A stretch of DNA of 64,000 nucleotides, from positions 74,222,531 to 74,286,530 of the forward strand of contig OX328128.1 in assembly GCA_946811695.1 (NCBI GenBank). Direction: 5' to 3'. How positions within the stretch are numbered: position 1 is the stretch's first letter; each line of letters starts with the position of its first letter. A program made the translations under genes and the position numbers. Source of the DNA: Gonocerus acuteangulatus. Lineage: Eukaryota; Arthropoda; Insecta; Hemiptera; Coreidae. Shown here one piece after another: positions 44,755-54,685 of the stretch. Under the pieces are notes generated by a model. That model searched no databases and was not told where the DNA came from. It was given only the letters and a program-made list of their open reading frames with translations.

Positions 44755-44994
44755 TTGTACATGACACCATTCCCTGGTAGTGTTCCACATTATACATACC
44801 GTGGACACTGTAATCTCTATCATATACAGCTCTGACATGTTCAACGATGTCAGCTCTGTTATATAAAGAGTTAATGTTTGAATTTAATACAATCTCAGTT
44901 TCTATATAATATAATGCTGAGGCGTTTACAAAGGAAGCATCTACATCACTTGGATTTTCCTTCCTTCCTACGAAACTTTGCATACAATACGGAA
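44750..44994 (-). pseudogene. densovirus capsid (VP) C-terminal fragment
   Basis: A minus-strand frame converges on NS1 and ends TAA at 44752-44750. From the ATG at 44983 it has 77 codons; without an ATG it is open to the stop at 45010-45008. A pyrimidine tract and CAG ending at 44995 form a good splice acceptor, so the fragment may be the last exon of a spliced VP, as in densoviruses whose VP mRNAs are spliced. The segment FVNASALYYIETEIVLNSN looks like the C-terminal capsid beta-strand region of parvoviruses (a Y-IET-I type strand). The identification rests on position, orientation and polyadenylation signal more than on similarity. No upstream VP sequence follows, so the gene is truncated. 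Confidence 0.55.
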
Positions 44995-45645
44995 CTGAAA
45001 GAGAAAATCATATTTGACTGAGCAGCTCATTAAATGTGTAAATAAAAAAAAAATGTCATGTTTTCTTTTGTATTTATATGGGTTATTAGTTTCAGCGGCC
45101 TTTAGTTATGCAGCTACAGCGTAACTGACATTTTAAATTAAATATATACAATATTTAACGTTCGGGGTTTCTTTTGATAAATGGGTTATAAAATGTGCGC
45201 GTCATCGGGCAACCTCGTAAGCGGATTTCCTCCCGAACACGGAAACGCGGCAAAACGTCAAAAAATCAATATCAATTGACCTTTTTGATAGCCCTGATTT
45301 GAAGCAAACACCTTGACTCAGTTTGTGTGTAATGTTATTTGGCCATCCGCCACCGGATTTGAGAAGGAGGGACCCGGTTGCCCCCTGATCCAATAAGCTC
45401 CAGACTAGAGAGTTATCCAGTTTCCTATCGCCGACAGTCCTGGATTTAGGACGAGTTCTTTAGGAGTATTTGTCTTGGGTTACAGTTCTAATCCTAAAGA
45501 GTTAGTGGGTTCCATTTTATATTGGAAATGTTCTAAGAGGGCTTCAAATAGTTGTGGAGGCGGGGTAAGTTTGGTTTGATAAGAATTGAAGAATGAGGGA
45601 TTGATCTTTTGTTATCTGAGTCGACAGTACACTGATGGTTCTCTA

Positions 45646-45700
<55 letters not shown>

Positions 45701-45760
45701 CAAAGGTAGGAACAATTAATGATTTGCGGTATTTTAATTTAATAATTTAAATGCAGGAGG
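44995..45760. other. junction and host DNA right of the viral insert
   Basis: Quickly becomes AT-rich. 45180-45270 contains a decayed GCGCGG-family piece. 45648-45698 is a (TA)n tract. No right terminal hairpin and no further capsid frame is seen. Confidence 0.55.
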
Positions 45761-46400
45761 TAGTTTGTAAACAGGTATTGCAGATGGAGAATAAAACAAG
45801 GTTATTCTTGTGCCCAGCTATACTCCGAGATAGCGTATACTCTGATTCTTTATAGTTCTGAAAATTCAGTGGTGTCCGATTTTCAGCTGTGGTAGGTCAT
45901 CATTTTTGGATTTTCTGAGTGAAAAAGTTTTATAAAGATTAATCGATTTTCCTTTTTCGGAACCAGTATGATACCCCGTCTCCCGCTTGTTATGAAGAAT
46001 TGCTTTGTTGAAGTTGGTGCTCTTCGTTGGAACGATTGTGTTGTCTGCGAAGGCAGCGAGGGCTGAGTTGGCAGGCTGAGGCATATCACTGCAGTACAAG
46101 ATGTAGAGCAATGGGCTGAGTATGGCCCCCTGCGGTGCACCTGCTTTGATGGTTCTCTTCTTGCTGAGAGTTGTCTTCAACAACTCTGACTTCTACAAAG
46201 AAATGAACGGAAGAAGTAGAGATAAGCAGGAGGCTTGGTGTTCCGTAGCTCGTTTAGCAGTCCTTCATTCAAAACGGAATCGAAAGCGTTGGTTACGTAA
46301 AGAAACAGTCCAGTGGAATATTTCTTCGTCTCAAAACACTCCGTAATAATTTATGAACTGCAGATAGATTAACATTGAGACAAAAACTTTAATACTGGAA
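45760..46400 (-). pseudogene. LINE reverse transcriptase fragment (Jockey-like, diverged)
   Basis: Minus-strand pieces in order: TGLFLYVTNAFDSVLN (motif A region), AGAPQGAILSPLLYILY (motif B), then FADNTI in place of the catalytic FADD box, and NQSIRYLGV. The second catalytic aspartate is Asn, several frames are needed to read it, and a stop follows YLGV. It is clearly different from the 5137-8590 family, so it represents a second LINE lineage. The endonuclease, ORF1 and 3' end are missing. Confidence 0.75.
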
Positions 46401-46555
46401 ATTCGGTTGATGGTGGATTAAGAAAAAGAGATGGAGCGGCAATGCCTGACGTCCTGAAAAGAGCACATTCAGAAATAACGAAACAAGTCAAGTGGCAAAT
46501 GAAAATCAAACTTGTCAAAACCGCGTTAATTCTCCTGCCAAGACAATAAGTCAAT

Positions 46556-46567
46556 AATATATATATT

Positions 46568-46617
<50 letters not shown>
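46556..46617. repeat. (TA)n microsatellite
   Basis: TA run of about 60 bases immediately before the right flanking direct repeat. Confidence 0.95.
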
Positions 46618-46619
<2 letters not shown>

Positions 46620-46621
46620 CC

Positions 46622-47035
46622 AATCGCCTAGCCTATGTTTAATTAGTTAAGCAACGTCATTAAGAATAGGAACTTACAGATACAGTAAAAAAATGTATGT
46701 ATTTTTTTTTAGACCTGGAGTCATTATAGGTGAATGAGATATGTTCTAATTATGAACCTATAATGAACTTCGTTTTTTACCTGTAAGCAGACTATTAATA
46801 CCCATAATTACTTTCTTCATAGGGGAATGCCTGTTTTTTCAGGGATTCATATGCTATGTCAAGAAATATGAAACTTTTACTTTTAAAGAATTTTGCTAAA
46901 GTGTATTATACCTCTAATTAATCTTTAATTGTGTCTGTTGAATTCAAATTACGATATACTTAATTTAAACGTCCATCGGAAGTGGAGCATGCATTTACCG
47001 GAATTTACTTTTTTATCGTGAATTTAAAAAAAAAA
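46622..47035 (+). repeat. flanking direct repeat, right copy
   Basis: Same sequence order as 41590-41945 (AAGCAACGTCATTAAGAATA, GCCTGTTTTTTCAGGGATTC, TCCATCGGAAGTGGA). It carries an additional ~40-base segment near 46720-46760 absent from the left copy. Confidence 0.8.
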
Positions 47036-47927
47036 AAAAAAAAAGTCCGACTCACAGGAACTGCGTCATCATAGCGCGGTTCCGTTCTTTCCCCTAGTCT
47101 AATTTGGAAAGATTAAAATAGAAACAGTAATTATTTTGGTTCAACTATTTTTGAAAACGTTTTATGATCTTACCCGAATAGGTCGGCCAACCCAAGAAAG
47201 GCTCCCATAACGGCAGTTGGAAAGCCATTTTTTTTTAATTCAACCGTTTTTTTGTTACCCAAAAAAACACCTTTTGACATTTTATTAGTACATTTACCAA
47301 AAGAAACAGTGTGTCTGTGTACATTTTATGAATGGAAAATGCTTCGGGGGGAAGATGGTAAAGTGTAACTTTTATTCTATACGGGTTGAATTACACAGGA
47401 TAACAACAGGAAATAAACGACCGAGCAGATACAATACAGTAGGAGAAATAGACAAATCCCTTTCTCTATTTCTTTTAGTTGTTATATACTCTATTTCTCA
47501 AAAGGAATAAAAACATCCTTGATTCGATTCGTAAAGAAGATATCCACGTTTACTCGGAGCACCATAAGATATAATGTACCTCTTTGCAAGCTACCTCCAT
47601 GCCGTTGAGCGAGTAGTTCCCGAACGACTTGGTATATGTCACACGTTCCTTAGTCCTCCCACGTTCCAAGAGTTTGGAGTAGTTCAGTGTCTTTATACCT
47701 CGCCCGAATTCTTTGAATAAACACCGAAGAGGATGAATTTTATGCATTATCGTTTAAATCCGTGAAAATGGCATCAGAGTCAAACACTGTTTATAGACGA
47801 AATTTATTATTATGATAGACAAAATATTAATATTAAACAGGCAATCACGCTGAAAGTACTAATAAATTTCTAAAGCATTAAGAAGAGCTCACAAATAAAT
47901 TCATTATTTCGCCTCTAAATAAAAAAA
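47036..47927. other. AT-rich stretch, no gene recognised
   Basis: 47044-47090 is a GCGCGG-family end (AGGAACTGCGTCATC, AGCGCGGTTCCG). Short frames at 47328-47510 and 47550-47747 have no recognisable domains. Confidence 0.5.
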
Positions 47928-47953
47928 GTCCGACTCGCAGGAACTGCGTCATC

Positions 47954-47966
47954 TTAGCGCGGTTCC

Positions 47967-48038
<72 letters not shown>

Positions 48039-49224
48039 GACACATCTACATCTAGGTCATTAGCGCCGACATCCAGGGTGTAGCGAGGAATTTCACCAGC
48101 GAGTCGTGGGATGATAAAATTCCTGCCGGAGGTTGGGAATCGAACCCACCATCTCCCGCTTATGAATCCAAGGCGCTAGCCATTACACCACGGGAGACCC
48201 CGGTACCTGTTCATATCCCTATTCTCATTTGAAAAGCATAGAATAGAAACAGATAATATTTTCTCCGCCTTTGTTCAAAGGGTTTTATGGCTATTCCTGG
48301 GGTCAGGTCCGCAAGACCCTAGAATCCTCTTCTACCGATACTTCATTTCATTCGTTTCAATGAATTGGAAAATATCAAATATTTTCACACATTCCTGTGT
48401 TCTTTTACTATAGTAATAATTATACAGATAAAATCAATTAAAAAATAAAATAAAAAAACCAACAGCATAAAGGCAATTGAAAATATTCAAAAGACGTCAA
48501 CGAATCTTTTTCTCTTGGCAAGCTATATTTCTAACAATGAATTGTTTTTCTTATTTTGCCTTATCTGTTTTATTGTAAAATACATTATCCAACTATAAGC
48601 AATTAAAAAATAACAAGGAATAAAAAAAGACAAAAAGAACAGTTCGAATAAGCAAAATCAATTACTTTAATGTTTTAAGCACTTGTTTCTCTGATTGACT
48701 TCGACTAATCAAAACTTTCATCAGAACCTTTTTTGTAGAACATTTAGTAAGCTTTCTAATGGTATTCTTTCGTTTACCAAGATTCTCAACCTTTTTCGAG
48801 ATATTAAGGAAAATATACAAAGTTACCAAAACTTTTTAAGTCTGTTAATAAAATATTTTATTCTAACCCTTCCTTAACTCCAAACGTAACCAAAATTTCA
48901 ACATATTAGTTTTAATGAAAGTATAACATGCAGAAAATGTTTCAACTGAATCCCATGATTCTAAGTACCCAAACCAAAAACGGCATTCAAAAACTATTTT
49001 TCCAATTTTCTCAAAAACGGTTAAAGCTATCGCCTTGAAAATGGTTTCATTCGTTTTCCTAGCCCAAGAAGCCTATAAAAAGAGTACTTACAAGCTTATG
49101 AACTCATCTTCCAGTGGGCGGATTTTGCTGGTTAACGAACTTGACCTTTCATATTGGACGACTGATTTTTGTACCAAATTTCATCAAAATCGGACCATTC
49201 GTCTTCGACCTAGAGAGCGAACAG

Positions 49225-49267
<43 letters not shown>

Positions 49268-49268
49268 T

Positions 49269-49327
<59 letters not shown>

Positions 49328-49463
49328 AATTTGAACCACCGTTATTTTCGGTCTCTAGGGGTTCTGAAACGCGAAATTTTCTTGTCGGCACTTCCGGATT
49401 GTTTCATTGTATCAACCTTATAAGCGGGGTTCCTCCCTATGGGGGAGGGAGGAACCGCGCTAA
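47954..49463 (+). mobile_element. GCGCGG-family TIR element, long copy with nested SINE
   Basis: Starts TTAGCGCGGTTCC (47954-47966) and ends GGAACCGCGCTAA (49451-49463). A SINE (47969-48200) sits just inside the left end. Internal landmarks shared with other copies include TTTTTTGTAGAACATTTAGT, CTCAAAAACGGTTAAAGC, TTTTGCTGGTTAACGAAC, then GAGCGAACAGACAAA, two (TA)n tracts (49229-49325), AAATTTGAACCACCGTTAT and CGGCACTTCCGGATTG. No transposase frame. Confidence 0.75.
47969..48200 (-). mobile_element. tRNA-derived SINE, family S1, full copy
   Basis: Minus orientation: tRNA-like head TCTCCCGTGGTGTAATGG (A box), GGATTCATAAGCGGG and GGTGGGTTCGATTCCCA (B box), a body containing TCCCACGACTCGCTGG and GATGTCGGCGCTAATG, then an A-tail seen as about 68 T on the plus strand (47969-48036). 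The flanks CGGTTCC and CGGTACC may be an eroded target-site duplication. Confidence 0.85.
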
Positions 49464-49908
49464 AAGCCCAACTTGGAGGAACTGCGTCACCTAAGCGCGT
49501 TTCATTTCTTATTCCTAGTGTAATTTGGAAAACTTAAAATAGAAAATTAAAAGTTTTCATTTTTCTTGAAAAATGTGAACACGCGTAAAAATGAATATTA
49601 TATCTAAGAAGCAACATTTCAGGCCTTCTCAAGGTTTGCTCCAACATAAAACGTTTCTCATTTTCTTACCTTGTTTTACAAAAATACTAATTTTTCTGTA
49701 TTATGCAATTAAAAAAAACAGCCAATTAAAAACTAAGGTCAATAGACCCAAAAACATACTTCGGAACCTTTTTTGTAGAAACTTTAGTTAGCTTTCGAAT
49801 GGCCACCTTTCACATACTGCGATTCTCAACCATTTTCGCGACATTTAAGGAAATATAAGAAGATTGCATGCCTGTTAATGCAATCGTTACTAGTACTTCT
49901 TTAAATCT
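49464..49908 (+). repeat. second GCGCGG-family copy, left part
   Basis: Starts immediately after the preceding copy with GAGGAACTGCGTCACC and AAGCGCGTTTC, and continues with CTAGTGTAATTTGGAAAACT and TTTTTTGTAGAAACTTTAGT. It is interrupted at 49908 by a LINE fragment and resumes at 50494. Confidence 0.7.
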
Positions 49909-50493
49909 TTTTTTTTTTTTTTTATTTATTTATTTCGAATTTACAACAATGTATAAGGTACATTTATAGTAAATTATTACAAGATTATATGACATGGATG
50001 TACATGAGGTGGGAAGCTGCACAGTTGTAGTACCCACAAGACAGAATTTATTTTTTTCACAGATCTACACTTTCTAGAGTTGATCTCTTGGCCACTTGCG
50101 TTTCAGTCGGCGAATGGGGTTGTGAGGAATGTGCTGGGAGGATAGAGAGTTTATTAAGGAGTTAGGATGGCCGTGTAGGTTCGAATGGAATTTGCGGTAG
50201 AGGGATTTGGCTAGAGGATGGATAAAAGGGATATTAAGGTCATTATGGAGGGTCAAATTAGAGACATAAAACGGAGCATCCGTTATTTTCCGGAGAATTT
50301 TAGACTGCATGGATTGGATTTTGTAGGAGTTGGAAGGCTTTGTGGAACCCCAGAGTTGAATTTCGTAAGTAAATATTGGTCTGAGAATGGTCATGTAAAT
50401 GAGACGTTTGTTTGTTAGTGTGAGATTAGATCGTTTGTCAAGTAAGTGTAGTAATAGTCTGTACCGTCGGCTGAGTTCTTGTCGCTTCTGTCC
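49909..50493 (-). mobile_element. 5'-truncated Jockey insertion with A-tail and target-site duplication
   Basis: Minus-strand ORF2 C-terminus: QELSRRYRLLLHLL, MTILRPIFTYEIQLWGSTK, DAPFYVSNLTLHNDLNIPF, RLKRKWPRDQL and stop at 50074, then a 3' UTR with AATAAATAAATAAA and an A-tail (plus-strand T run 49909-49922). TTAAATCT is present at both edges (49901-49908 and 50494-50501), a target-site duplication that proves the insertion boundaries. It is related to the 5137-8590 family but of a distinct subfamily. Confidence 0.88.
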
Positions 50494-50670
50494 TTAAATC
50501 TAAACGCAACCAAAAATTAAATATTTTCGTTTAGATGAATATCAAACGTCTGTGACAATTTTCAACTGAATCAATCTTTTCTGAATACTCAAACTAAACA
50601 TAATTAAAAAAAACAAAACAAGTTATATCCACCTTTTTCGAAAACGGTTGCAGGTATCATTTTAAAGCTC

Positions 50671-52060
50671 TATTACGCTGGAACAGCAACATTGCAACCC
50701 CAACTTCTAACATACTCAGTAATTTGTTGCTAATTTGTTACACTATTTTCAAATTTGTTGCTCCGGCCGTTTCTGAGAAAACGTGGCTGTGCTAGCGTAA
50801 TATTACGCCAGCACAGCCACCCCCGTAACTTTTGATCTAATTGTCTCACGAAATTCAGATTGGTACCAGAATTTGTTGCTAATTTGTTGCTCTAGAATGA
50901 CACCAATCACGAATTTGTCGCTCCAGCCGTTTCCGAGAAAACGTGGCTGTGCTACCGTAATATTACGCCAGCACAGCCACCCCCGTAACTGTTGATCTAA
51001 TTGTCTCACGAAGTTCAGATTGGTACCAGAATTTGTTGCTAATTTGTTGCTCTAGAATGACACCAATCACGAATTTGTCGCCCCAGCCGTTCCCGAGAAA
51101 ACGTGGCTGTTCTAGCGTAATATTACGCCAGCACAGCCACCCCCGTAACTGTTGATCTAATTGTCTCACGAAGTTCAGATTGGTACCAGAATTTGTTGCT
51201 AATTTGTTGCTCTAGAATGACACCAATCACGAATTTGTCGCTCCAGCCGTTTCCGTGAAAACGTGGCTGTTCTAGCGTAATATTACGCCAGCACAGCCAC
51301 CCCCGTAACTGTTGATCTAATTGTCTCACGAAGTTCAGATTGGTACCAGAATTTGTTGCTAATTTGTTGCTCTAGAATGACACCAATCACGAATTTGTCG
51401 CTCCAGCCGTTTCCGTGAAAACGTGGCTGTTCTAGCGTAATATTACGCCAGCACAGCCACCCCCGTAACTGTTGATCTAATTGTCTCACGAAGTTCAGAT
51501 TGGTACCAGAATTTGTTGCTAATTTGTTGCTCTAGAATGACACCAATCACGAATTTGTCGCCCCAGCCGTTTCCGTGAAAACGTGGCTGTGCTAGCGTAA
51601 TATTACGCCAGCACAGCCACCCCCGTAACTGTTGATCTAATTGTCTCACGAAGTTCAGATTGGTACCAGAATTTGTTGCTAATTTGTTGCTCTAGAATGA
51701 CACCAATCACGAATTTGTCGCCCCAGCCGTTTCCGTGAAAACGTGGCTGTGCTAGCGTAATATTACGCCAGCACAGCCACCCCCGTAACTGTTGATCTAA
51801 TTGTCTCACGAAGTTCAGATTGGTACCAGAATTTGTTGCTAATTTGTTGCTCTAGAATGACACCAATCACGAATTTGTCGCCCCAGCCGTTTCCGTGAAA
51901 ACGTGGCTGTGCTAGCGTAATATTACGCCAGCACACCCACCCCCGTAACTTTTGATGTAATTGTCCGGCGAAATTTTGATTGGTGCCATAATTTGTTGCT
52001 CTGGATTGAGAACAATCACGAATTTATTGCTCCAGTCGTTTCCAAAAATCGTTGCTACAA
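50671..52060 (+). repeat. 160-bp satellite array with TAATATTAC palindromes
   Basis: Seven full 160-bp units (boundaries at 50821, 50981, and so on to 51941) plus partial units at both ends. Each has a 38-bp near-palindrome (first at 50783-50820) whose centre is TAATATTAC. Units differ by few substitutions. The left end (TATTACGCTGGAACAGCAAC at 50671) is a defined terminus, because it recurs at the end of the two-unit inverted copy at 57273-57661. Minus-strand frames repeated every 160 bp are artefacts. Confidence 0.93.
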
Positions 52061-52404
52061 TAGCCTCAAGATACTACATAAGTTTTTTTTTTTTTTTTTT
52101 AAATATCCTTCACCTACGTAGAACTAATGAAAAATTGATATCTTACAAATGAAGGTCTCTAGGACGTTTGCGGATTAAACTATATAACACGACGGATTAA
52201 CCTTTTAAAATTCAAACTAACGCAAAACATCGAAAAGGTATTTTTCTGATATTATTTTACGACCTGTGTATTATTATGATGTGTGTTTTAGCACTTTTAT
52301 AAGGAACGTTTTAATTAAGATTCTTCTCGTGAAAGACGTTTTTAAAAAGTTCTTCAAATCTGCATCGATCCTTTCTACCAGATAATAAAAATAAACCCGG
52401 TCCG

Positions 52405-52405
<1 letters not shown>

Positions 52406-52445
<40 letters not shown>

Positions 52446-52450
52446 ACACA
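52406..52450 (-). mobile_element. SINE A-tail relic
   Basis: A T run of about 34 bases followed by GACACATCTGTCTC resembles the T-run-ACGACACATCTACATC end of SINE S1. Confidence 0.45.
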
Positions 52451-52463
52451 TCTGTCTCTTTAT

Positions 52464-53310
52464 GCAGGGTGTCCCGCATTGAGATGTCATAACTTTAGGG
52501 GTTTATTCTGCACCTCATTTGTAGTTCAGAGGAGCAGAAATGAACGTTCTATCTGAACATTTTGTCTATCTTAAAAAAAAAAAAAAAAAAAAAAAAACAC
52601 GGATTTCTGGTTATCTTATCGTAAAGAAAAACCACATTTTTAGGATTTACATTATATTTCCCTAATAAGAAACACCCGTTAGTGAAATATTGACTTGTAA
52701 ATTAGAAGCTATACTAAGAGCCATATAGATGTGAACTATTGATTTTAGTGTTTTCTTCAATTATTCAATATTTTCTTGATCAGCTATTTGTAGACTTACA
52801 GGTTTTATCTCCGTCTTAAAGGTTGCCTTATTTAAATGTGCTATCTCGTTGTTTCAGAAAAAAAGTTATTTGAATCTAATTTTTACTGATTCGTAAGTCA
52901 AAACCAGTAAATGTGCTTTAGCGTGAAGGAGCCATTCCAAGCACATTCTCTAATTTTACACGATAATTGTGGTGTCTCATCCTTCCCACACTACGTTCAC
53001 ACTCTTTTTGCTCTGATTAAGGGTGGAGAAATATGATAGAAGAACATATTGAAAATAATTACAATAATTATTCTAAACATAATTGAACTCATCAATAGGA
53101 TCCATAAGCAGCGCCAGCTCATGAAGACCCAGAGACAAGACGTCCTCCGTATAGCCCTGGATTCTGATAGTCGTCGAGCTTATATTTGTAGGCAACAGAA
53201 AGGAGGACATTTTAAAAATCCTAATTTACATGGCAATATTTCAAGAACGGGTGTTTCTAATCGGAAATTTAATGTAGATTTTAGAATCATATTTATATTT
53301 GTCCAAAAAA
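52464..53310. mobile_element. TIR element T1, second copy
   Basis: Begins AGGGTGTCCCGCATTGAGATG and contains ACTTTAGGGGTTTATTCTGC. The interior shares blocks with 26742-27610, mostly inverted (AGCCATATAGATGTGAACTA, CTGATTAAGGGTGGAG). The right TIR is replaced by a (TA)n tract beginning at 53333. Confidence 0.7.
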
Positions 53311-53331
53311 ACAAAAAACAATCGACGTCGG

Positions 53332-53332
<1 letters not shown>

Positions 53333-53379
<47 letters not shown>
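53333..53379. repeat. (TA)n microsatellite
   Basis: About 47 bases of TA. Confidence 0.95.
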
Positions 53380-53384
<5 letters not shown>

Positions 53385-53473
53385 AATATACAAATGCAAG
53401 TGGTATGCTATTTATTGCATGAGACTTGCAGACAAAAATAAACTCCCTTCTTGCAGGGTTACTGTAAGGAGGA

Positions 53474-53633
<160 letters not shown>

Positions 53634-53725
53634 CATGGACAACTGTCTGACGAAGCAGAATGGGATTTATGCGAAATAGCACCCAATCAACCGTTAATTC
53701 TCCCCAGCGAAGAACTCTAAAAAAT

Positions 53726-53727
<2 letters not shown>

Positions 53728-53776
<49 letters not shown>
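53728..53776. repeat. (TA)n-(CA)n microsatellite
   Basis: About 33 bases of TA then 16 of CA. Confidence 0.95.
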
Positions 53777-53779
53777 GGT

Positions 53780-54677
53780 CTGTTATATATGAGGTATAAA
53801 GGTAATGTAAATACCTAATATGAAGATAGGTAGTTGAAGTATGCAAATCCCTGAATGTATGAATTCCCTTACCAGCTTTGAAACTAAACCTCCGGGTATC
53901 ATTTGCTTTTCTGTCCGACCAACTCGGACGGAGCCTACTGTAGCTTTGTTTGTAAAAAAATAAGCAATCTTTAAGAAAACAGAAAAAGTATAATATCTCC
54001 CTTACTGAGAATCGAACCATACTTTATATAAACTTCCCTGTTCCTTTTGAAGTGTACTATCCATTCTCAAAATTTGATTACACATTTACGGGACATCCCT
54101 TAATATTTTTCTCGAATACATAACTCAAAATGTAACCGAAATTTAAATATCTTTGTTTAGGCGAATTTCAAAGTTGTAGAAAATATTTAAATTAAATCCC
54201 ATGATTCTATGTACCCACCAAAGAAATGAGTTACAGAAACATTTGTTCCACTTTTCTCAAAAACGGTTACAGATATTGTCTTAAAAATGGTTTCATTCGT
54301 TTTCTATTTTAAGAAACCTATTAAACGAGTAGGTACCTGCAAGAAAATGAGCTCAAAAATGTAAGCATTGCGATTTTTTTCGAGCGAATTTCGCTTGAAA
54401 AAAAGCTTTCCCTTCACTAAATTTCCCTTATCAATAATAATAATAATAGCCGAGGAATCATTGGGTTAATCTCCAGACCACTTTCCTTGATTATTCTGAT
54501 AGCGACATTTATTACTCCAACTCCAGAATCCACATCTGGAGAAGTAACGACTTGATCATCCGCAAAATCAGTAAACAAATTTTAACAATTCTTACATTAT
54601 TTATGCAGCACTTATTCCTATTTTAATTAAATAAATATAAAGGCTGTGATTTTTATTTATTTATAAGTCATTCATAG
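53780..54677. other. noncoding, partly GCGCGG-family
   Basis: 54060-54360 matches the interior of the GCGCGG family (TCTCAAAAACGGTTACAG, ATGGTTTCATTCGTTTTC). No gene recognised. Confidence 0.5.
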
Positions 54678-54685
54678 ATTATTAC

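Larger units (their letters stand above)
42489..44994 (+). mobile_element. endogenous densovirus-like element (Parvoviridae), left part of the genome
   Basis: Extent of viral sequence I can support. In order: terminal hairpin (42489-42570), GC-rich leader, TATA/initiator (42722-42760), spliced non-structural region with NS1 and overlapping NS2 (to 44720), facing polyadenylation signals, and a minus-strand capsid C-terminal fragment (44750-44994). Two facing gene blocks meeting at shared 3' ends is the ambisense layout of many Densovirinae. Missing are most of VP and the right terminal repeat; no inverse of the left hairpin is found anywhere in the window. The right junction lies at or soon after 44995, where composition returns to host-like AT-rich DNA. 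The non-structural frames have no visible disruption. Confidence 0.88.

Noticed and set aside
50803..51809. Six overlapping 68-codon minus-strand genes
   Set aside because: The same frame recurs because the 160-bp unit repeats; it is a satellite artefact.
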